From: Telmatactis stephensoni
Taxonomy: Eukaryota > Cnidaria > Anthozoa > Actiniaria > Isophelliidae
NCBI GenBank assembly: GCA_029948255.1
Contig: JALIZF010001795.1
Coordinates: 310,001 to 374,000, forward strand
Length of the DNA stretch: 64,000 nucleotides
Reading direction: 5' to 3'
Shown here: one piece after another, positions 58,601 to 64,000 of the stretch
How the letters are laid out: every line of letters begins with the position of its first letter
Position numbering within the stretch: the first letter of the stretch is position 1
Notes under the pieces: model-generated
The model's input: only the letters and a program-made list of their open reading frames with translations
Told to the model about the DNA's origin: nothing
Databases searched by the model: none
Program-made: the position numbers and the translations under genes

Positions 58601-61600
58601 AGCAAAACAATCAGAACGTATTTAACAAATAGATTCCATTTTTCCGTGCGTCTGTACTCTAATCGATGCACAGATGACGTCAAAATGTGGTGAGAACAAA
58701 AAAGTACGCCACGAGACGAAGTCGAGTGGCGTGACTGTTGTTCTCACCACATTTTGACGTCTTCTGTGCATCGATTAGAGTACAGACGCACGGAAAAATG
58801 GAATCTATTTGTTTTATATAATATTTATCGAAACATTCCAACCAATCAGAGCGCGCGTAAGATTCGATGACGCCATCTATGTGTGTGTACTCTAATCACA
58901 CATGGTTGTTCGACCAATCAGAGCGCGCGTAATATGCCAATTATTATATAAATATATGTTAGGCAATTGTTTTAACTATGTTATAAAGTAATTAGTATTT
59001 ATCATGATGTATTACATACCTACATACAATGCCTGCCTTGGCTATACTTATACTTTGTTGCTCCTGTCAGACGAATTACATGGTACAACATAAATTACTT
59101 TTATGAACGATAATGAAAACCTACGGACACAAACTCTAAAGCTGATGTTACACAAGATGGTTTGCAACGACGATTTTTCTTGTTACCAGAAAATAAGCGT
59201 GGCGACACTTGTATTGCTATCAAAGACGATGTGTTCCTCTTCCTTTTGAGGTACCTATTTTCTGTGAATTTTACAGGCTATACTTAGACTCGTTTGATGC
59301 CATGATGATTTTGGAGGCCTCGTCAAAAATGAACCCGCCATTTTTGAAAGTCGTTCATGATTTTTCACTCAATTTTCGCTCAAAATGACTTTCGTGTTGA
59401 GGAAAAATATGTTTGTAGATGCTGCTGGTGTTGTTGTCTGGTTGGTTTGGCCATTGTCTAGAGAGTTACACATTCTTAATGGTTAAAATACAACATCAGA
59501 AGTAGATCAACTATAGAGTGTAGCGATTACCATGGCTTCTAATAATGCTTGGTGTTGATTTCCCATTTTATCAAATTCATCGATGCAACAGCAACCTGGA
59601 AGGGAGATACAACAATTCATCAAATGAAAAATAAAAGGGCGTATCACATGTTAGTCAGTGTAGTACAGCAGCACCTTTCACAGTTACTACCATCATGATG
59701 TGACCATGTCACTATACAAACATTCAAGCATGCTATGCTGTAACCTGAAAAAACAGCTGCTGCCATTTTGGTCACACCCCTTGCATGGTGCTATGGGAAA
59801 GCACACGGGGGGAGGTACAAAATGAAGGCTGTTTACTCATGCCATCTGTACCATAACCATGCCATTTTCAGTCACATGAAAGCTGCTTTGATATGGTCAC
59901 TTCCACCACAACCACCATTATCATGGCCATCGTCACTCCCTTCCTTCGGGCAAATAAAGCTGCCATGAAAGTGAGTGCATTGTTTTTAAGTCATAGACGA
60001 TTCTTACCCTGGTCCCCAAGTACTAAGGCCCCTGCTTCTAAAGCATAGTCACCAGATGATCCGTCTTTGGTCAGTGTTACCTATGAATGGAAAATGGATA
60101 TATTTTTCTACATTTATTTACGCCAGTAGAATCATAGATAACACACTAGCTTAAGAATATCGAACCTGAACAAGCACTTGTCATGTTTCATACTTTCTTC
60201 TGTAAAGCGAAATGTTCATAAACATGAAAAACAATCATTAAAGATTCAAGTTATCATTCTCATGATTATTTGATACTTTTTTCTTTATCTGTTTTTCTCA
60301 TTTTTTACAAAATTGGAGAGTACATATCGTATTCTAATAAATAAATGTGTCCTTCAACCAAGCAAATAAACTGGGAATATCATTGTAGACTATCTGGGAG
60401 ATTAGGATCATGTTTGTAAGGAGGAGATATAAATATTTATCCATATAAACAAGTTATACTTGGCAATCAATATTAGCTCTTACCGTTAGACCAGTGGTCG
60501 ATGTAGTATTACCACACACATATACACCACGAGGTGCTACATTTGACACAGCTTGCAGCATCTAGTAAAATAAACATCTAAATATAAGGCCCCGATCAAA
60601 TGAGAACGCTGGGAGATGCAAGTTTTGAGCTGCACCTCATTTGAACATCACTCCACGCAAGTCAATGTAAGTTTTTCAAAAACTTTCAAGGAAAATCAGC
60701 TAGCTGAAGGACACCGAGAAAAACTTAATTTTTGTTTAAATTATTTGTAGGAGAGGAAATGTGCAGAAGTTCGGCCTAAAATAAGAAAAACAACTTGTGA
60801 AGTTTAGTGTGGTAACTGTTCAAACAAGCCAAACTTGCATCAATTTTTGATCAAATTTGAGCACGTTCAAACTGCTCACAAGTCAATGCAAGTAGCTGCA
60901 AGTCGACACCAGTTCGCAGTCAAATGACGGCACAAGTCAAAACTTGTGTTGACTTGCTCGTCCTTGTGTTGTCGTTTGATCTAACCTGCATACCCACAAA
61001 CTACTGGCAACTTAAGGTACTATTGCACGCTGCGATTTTTTCTGTAACTCACCCTGCAATGGTGTTACAAAACAAGTTGCACAAACCATTGCAGTGTGTA
61101 TCATCCCCTGCATTACCCAAAATTATTACAAGAAAATGACTGAAGCAACTGTTTTGGGCATTGCAATATGTAACACCCCTGCAATAGTTCATGCAAGTTG
61201 CATTGCAATGTCATTGTGAGTGGAGTTTCATCATGTACATGTAACAGCCCTTCAGGCTATGAAAAGGCTAATGGATAGTACTTTTAGTGGAGTAAATTCT
61301 TAGCTGGTGGATGAAGTTATTAGATGACAGCATAATTTCATGCTGCACAGTATATCAAAGGAAGTTGGTAACAGGAGAGAATATGTGTACAGAAGCTTGC
61401 GTCATTAAAAGATTTAAAGGATGTCATAGGAGATGCACAGTGGAAGAAGGATGAAGAATAGCCTGCGTAGCGGCCCTCCAGGGGACTTGTTAGAATGATA
61501 ATCAGTGTTTCCTCTATCCATGAGTTTGAGGCATAGGCTAGGGAAATGGGGAAAGAACACACATAGGACAGTCCTACAGATATGCAAGGAAACTGTGGAA

Positions 61601-63430
61601 AAACAATAGGGATCCACATGTCAGTCCTACAGCCCCAAATTCAAATATTAAGCTCTTTTCAAAGAGATGAATGGAACCTGTTTCACTGTTTCCTCTTCAC
61701 TTAATTTTATTTTACATTTTCAGTGTCCCTTTCCCCTAACTACAATCAAACCTCCCGTAAGCAACCACCAAAAATGTCAAATGGTGGTTGCCTAAGGAGG
61801 TGGTTGTTTATGAGAGTTAATATCAGAGGAGGTTCAAATATACATTTTACCCAGGTTTGTACATTACATGTAGATGATGAGAGCCATATAACAATAAAAA
61901 ATGCTTACCTGGCTTTTCCCCAAGCCTGGATCACCAACTACTAAAATATGGGGGTTTCCCCTGACAGGTATTCGATTCTGTTTAGACAATAAAGTTTTAC
62001 ATGCATGGGTATACCAAAATCAAGAATCAAGCAGCAGTGCTTGTCTTTTCACTAGTGACATAAGCGTAAGCACAAGCAACATACACAGACTCAGTAATGT
62101 ACTGCTCATTAGCAGTGCTTGTCTTTTCACTAGTGACATCAGCATAAGCATAAGCAACATACACAGACTCAGTAATGTACTGCTCATTAGCAGTGCTTGT
62201 CTTTTTACTAGTGACATCAGCATAAGCATAAGCAACATGCACAGACTTCAGACATCAGCATAAGCATAAGCAACATGCACAGACTTAGTAATGTACTGCT
62301 CATTAGCAGTGCTTGACTTTTTTACATCTAAGTACAAAATGCAATTATAAATCCAGGATTGTCTTTCATGCAGGAGGGGGTGCAGTATTAAAATAATTGG
62401 AAATCATCCAGAGGATCAATAGCACTTGTCACTGTTTATTTACAAATTATAAATAAATACTAATGTGCCAACCATTTTCACAATAACTTTTCACAAGTTC
62501 CTTTGAAAAAATCTATAGCCCATCAATCTTTGGTTGGCACATGATTAACAAACGCTGACATCAATGTGAAGAGCGCAATAGGATATTTTGAGGAAAATAT
62601 TAAAACAAAAGGGCTCAATGTCTTCTCAGGAGTGCCCACCCCTTCACTTAGAGCCCCACCCCACCCCCCAATCCCTCACATCCACCCCTGTTGAGTTCTG
62701 CATACTTGTATGTTAGAGCGATAACACTAAAACCGTGAAACAAGTACTAACTAAAAAGTACAAATAGTACTAATGAAACAATAGAAAACAAAGGGTTTTG
62801 CTACTATTTGTCTCTATTTAGTTGCTAAGTTATTTCACGGTTTTAGTGTTATCGCTCTACTACCTGCTTTCAAAGGCAAAAAGGCAAATTATCAAAAAGT
62901 GAAAACTCAAGAGATTGCAGTAAGAAGCTATTTCTTACAACTAACCTTGTCATTAAGATATCTTTGAGTTCCACCAATCAATCCTAAAATTAAACCTGCT
63001 TTGACCAGCTATAATACAGCAAAACAAATTACTTTTTCACCATTAATAATAATACAGTGCTAATAGCAATAAATGAAGTCTGCAAATCACCACTTATACA
63101 AGGGAACCATTAGGAAACATTAAAATGATGTTGATCTTAATAGCTTGCTACATGTCATTATATGACAGTCTCTGTAACAAATTTTGATTTAAAAGTAGAA
63201 ATTAGCATATAAACTAACCTCATGTCCATAAATGGAAGGACACAGAGACCTGCAATAGAGAGCATTTCTAATGAGATCACAAAATGAGAGGAGAACTATC
63301 ACTTGGTGGATTGATGATGTACATGTACAAGTTAAGAACCAATTCATGTCATATAAAATGTACAATCTTACCCTACTATGAGTTTAAAAAGGTTCTTTTC
63401 TGCTTGTATTTCTTGGATTGCATACAATTC
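46655..63430 (-). CDS. MCM8: DNA helicase MCM8, C-terminal 458 residues
   Basis: MCM8 works with MCM9 as a nuclear helicase in homologous recombination, interstrand crosslink repair and meiosis. Exons in transcript order: 63430-63372, 63249-63219, 63008-62946, 61977-61909, 60561-60484, 60080-60008, 59595-59531, 59063-59020, 57301-57215, 57137-57104, 57036-57007, 54266-54211, 53613-53577, 53094-53023, 52568-52518, 51218-51153, 50755-50663, 50406-50245, 47182-47093, 46771-46655. All have GT..AG sites and matching phases (1377 nt including stop). Motifs in order: [17 protein letters not shown]; Walker [10 protein letters not shown] (61909-61977); CIDEFDKM, Walker B (59531-59595); [15 protein letters not shown]; sensor 1 AAANPVGG (57215-57301); arginine finger LLSRFD (57104-57137); [31 protein letters not shown] and [10 protein letters not shown]; and a C-terminal winged-helix end ([12 protein letters not shown]). 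It aligns without gaps of note to human MCM8 from about residue 383. The N-terminal OB-fold half is beyond the right edge. Confidence 0.97.
47440..47722. mobile_element. Repeat element C1 (related to 60587-60995)
   Basis: It contains GTAGGAGAGGAAATGTGCAG, CAAATTTGAGCACGTTCAAA and CTTGCATCGACTTGCG, then ends GTTTGAACAGGGCC. The same blocks in the same order are at 60587-60995. It lies in the MCM8 intron left of the satellite array. Confidence 0.7.
47887..50216. repeat. 21-bp satellite array in an MCM8 intron
   Basis: About 111 head-to-tail copies of a 21-bp unit (GGTTATGTACGGYCCTTATTG) with almost no length variation. Substitutions concentrate at four places: ACGG/GCGG, GTCC/GCCC, and TTGGG/TTGCG/TTGAG. 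The array ends 29 bases before (in plus coordinates) the MCM8 exon at 50245-50406 and fills most of the 3.06-kb intron to 47182. Because 21 is a multiple of three and the unit lacks stop codons in most frames, it gives open frames of about 800 codons on both strands (IRAVHNP on minus; YVRPLLG on plus). Those are not genes: the MCM8 exons on either side splice across it in frame. Confidence 0.97.
50930..50949 (+). repeat. Poly-G run, MCM8 intron
   Basis: About 20 consecutive G between MCM8 exons 51153-51218 and 50663-50755. Confidence 0.85.
51959..52400. mobile_element. MITE C-type (CTGTTACAC ends), MCM8 intron
   Basis: The left end AGGCCCTGTTACACTGTGCA is soon followed by a second GGCGCTGTTACACTGTGC. 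The right end is CACAGTGTAACAGCGCCTTA. Inside, CAACTTGTCTCGCAACGGCG-type blocks repeat in both directions, suggesting two or more overlapping copies. Confidence 0.7.
53133..53334. mobile_element. Two MITE pieces, MCM8 intron
   Basis: 53133-53186 is the right half of the GTGCTGTATTA family (CACTTCCTGCGTGCTGTATT). 53183-53334 is a full inverted repeat with AGAGCAGTATGGTTTTCGTA ... TACGAAAACGACTCT, sharing GAATTTCGAATGTTTTTATA with the 766-912 element. Confidence 0.72.
53838..54104. mobile_element. MITE with GGTGCGGTAATACG ends, MCM8 intron
   Basis: The ends are AAGGTGCGGTAATACGAGCA and TGCTCGTATTACCGCACCTT. The interior is rich in CAACTTGT/GTTGCA blocks reminiscent of the CTGTTACAC family. About 270 bp. 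Confidence 0.75.
54553..54625 (+). repeat. Tandem 33-bp repeat
   Basis: ATAACATATAACACGCTCTC then TCGTTCTTTATAC is repeated twice with a partial third copy. The same ACACGCTCTCTCGTTCTTTA string returns at 56759-56778. Confidence 0.75.
54640..55730 (+). repeat. Diverged tandem duplication, about 550-bp unit
   Basis: Copy 1 (54640-55203) and copy 2 (55204-55730) share, in order: ACTACCTAA, GAGCTCC, GGCTTCCTGTGGTAAT, AAGCTCAGT, ATTGACTTTGTAGT, GGTTCATAATT, TTTCAACATCCT, TAGAATAGAATGACACA and CTCTTCCAGATTACACT. Many substitutions and indels between copies indicate an old duplication. In an MCM8 intron; no coding frame. Confidence 0.75.
56640..56850 (+). repeat. Short tandem repeats
   Basis: A GGAC tetramer run at about 56637-56653, and four units of GAGTTACAGATTATAC at about 56785-56850. 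The latter string is also at 54535, bracketing the whole 54.5-56.9 kb region. Confidence 0.7.
57582..58041. mobile_element. MITE A3 (TACACCTATTTC... ends), MCM8 intron
   Basis: The ends are TACACTTATTTCAATAAACG then TTGTC, and GACAACCTTTTTTGAAATAG then GTGTA. This is the longest of the four family members (about 460 bp). The arms also pair inside around GTCGCGTGGGCTT / AAGCCAACGCGAC. A frame at 57520-57717 inside it is not a gene. Confidence 0.75.
58250..58534. mobile_element. MITE A4 (TACACCTATTTC... ends), MCM8 intron
   Basis: The ends are TATACCTATTTCAAAAAAGG then TTGTCC, and GGACAACCTTTTTAAAATAG then GTGTA. The inner arms TTTGTTGCATACTGAATATT and its near complement pair. Confidence 0.78.
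58627..58811. mobile_element. Near-perfect palindromic MITE, MCM8 intron
   Basis: AAATAGATTCCATTTTTCCG through TGTACTCTAATCGATGCACA and GACGTCAAAATGTGGTGAGA, then a central GCCACGAGACGAAGTCGAGTG, then the exact inverse. About 80-bp arms with hardly a mismatch suggest recent insertion. A shorter relative is at 20851-20934. Confidence 0.85.
60587..60995. mobile_element. Repeat element C2 (related to 47440-47722)
   Basis: The left end GGCCCCGATCAAATGAGAAC pairs loosely with GTCGTTTGATCTAACC at the right. The interior shares GTAGGAGAGGAAATGTGCAG and CAAATTTGAGCACGTTCAAA with the copy at 47440-47722. Confidence 0.65.
61013..61252. mobile_element. Diverged CTGTTACAC-type MITE, MCM8 intron
   Basis: The left TAAGGTACTATTGCACGCTG and right CATGTAACAGCCCTT ends are degenerate versions of the family ends. 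The interior has GTTACAAAACAAGTTGCA-type blocks. Confidence 0.5.
62032..62330 (+). repeat. Minisatellite, 78-bp unit, MCM8 intron
   Basis: AGCAGTGCTTGTCTTTTCAC starts units at about 62032, 62111 and 62189, with a fourth partial unit near 62305. Each unit carries GTGACATCAGCATAAGC and CAACATACACAGACTCAGTA. Explains the repetitive open frames on both strands. Confidence 0.9.
62714..62859. mobile_element. MITE-like inverted repeat, MCM8 intron
   Basis: The ends TAGAGCGATAACACTAAAAC and GTTTTAGTGTTATCGCTCTA are exact complements, and CGTGAAA / TTTCACG extends the match. 146 bp; its right end lies 87 bases from the exon at 62946-63008. Confidence 0.85.
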
Positions 63431-64000
63431 CTGTCCAGAATACAGAAATGCAATCTTGACCACAAGTAAAACTCAGACCTACATGTACTGTGAGCCTAAA
63501 TGTGCTCAGGAAACTGGGCGACCCCTCCCCACGTTATTGACATTTCACATCTGTGGGTGATGAGTTTAAAGAAGGATGTACATGTAGCTACTAGCTATAG
63601 TTCTGGAAAAGCAAAAAGCATCCTTATAATAGTTATGTGTAGTGTAAACAAACCAAGTCGGAATCAGAATAAGATTTTAAACAAAAGAGACTCGATATAT
63701 ACAATATAGTTAAGCCATTTGAATACAAAAACTCGATTTCATTGTTGAATAGCCAAATTTGAATAACCAAATTTGAAATGAAATATCCATCTGGTCATGT
63801 GTGTATGTATGTGGTCAGTAAAATAACAGCAAGCTAATGGTAAGATGATGGTAAGTAACTAAAGGTAACAGTAAGGTAACAATAAGTAGTCGACGAACTG
63901 AGTTACCGACCACTTAATGTATGGTGCAGATTGTTCCCGTGCGCTAGTAATTTGATTGAATGGATGACATTTTTGAATAAAACTACAAGAAAATCAAAAA
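63431..64000. other. MCM8 intron to the window edge
   Basis: I looked for the preceding MCM8 exon on the minus strand and found none. The intron therefore continues past position 64000. No repeat or RNA gene is recognised here. Confidence 0.6.

Noticed and set aside
61901..62263. Frames with [18 protein letters not shown] repeats
   Set aside because: Translations of the 78-bp minisatellite running on from an MCM8 exon read on the wrong strand.

Overview
The window looks like nuclear DNA of a cnidarian, most probably an anthozoan (coral or anemone). It is AT-rich, its genes have many short exons with GT..AG introns, and it is densely packed with small inverted-repeat (MITE-like) elements, tRNA-derived SINE-like pieces, satellites and a Penelope-like retroelement remnant. 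No CRISPR array, rRNA gene, confident tRNA gene or prokaryotic operon is visible. The organism call is an inference from gene and repeat character; the sequence contains no species label.

Layout. Positions 1-5970 hold no gene I can support, only a series of palindromic elements. A single-exon class A G-protein-coupled receptor lies on the minus strand at 5973-7034. After more MITEs, a single-exon protein with FASTK/OPR-type helical repeats lies on the minus strand at 10018-11451. It shares a short divergent promoter region with RALGAPB, the beta subunit of the Ral GTPase-activating complex, which runs on the plus strand from 12103 to 29141. I reconstructed RALGAPB in 23 coding exons that splice in frame to 1689 residues. 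Its introns carry MITEs, microsatellites and minisatellites.

From about 29.2 to 46.6 kb gene density is low. This stretch holds nested MITEs, a SINE-like copy, a Penelope-like element remnant folded into a near-perfect 421-bp inverted repeat (42423-43484), and one small secreted cysteine-rich prepropeptide gene (44921-45211, plus strand).

From 46655 to 63430 the minus strand carries the C-terminal 458 residues of MCM8, the HR-repair MCM helicase, in 20 exons that all join in frame. Its N-terminal half lies beyond the right edge. One MCM8 intron is occupied by a 2.3-kb array of about 111 copies of a 21-bp satellite, which creates long artefactual ORFs on both strands.

The genes do not form an operon. 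The only regulatory link I see is the head-to-head pair at about 11.45-12.1 kb. Most of the unusual structure is in the repeats: four elements share one 25-bp terminal inverted repeat, several elements are nested inside others, and one terminal motif family recurs in four places.
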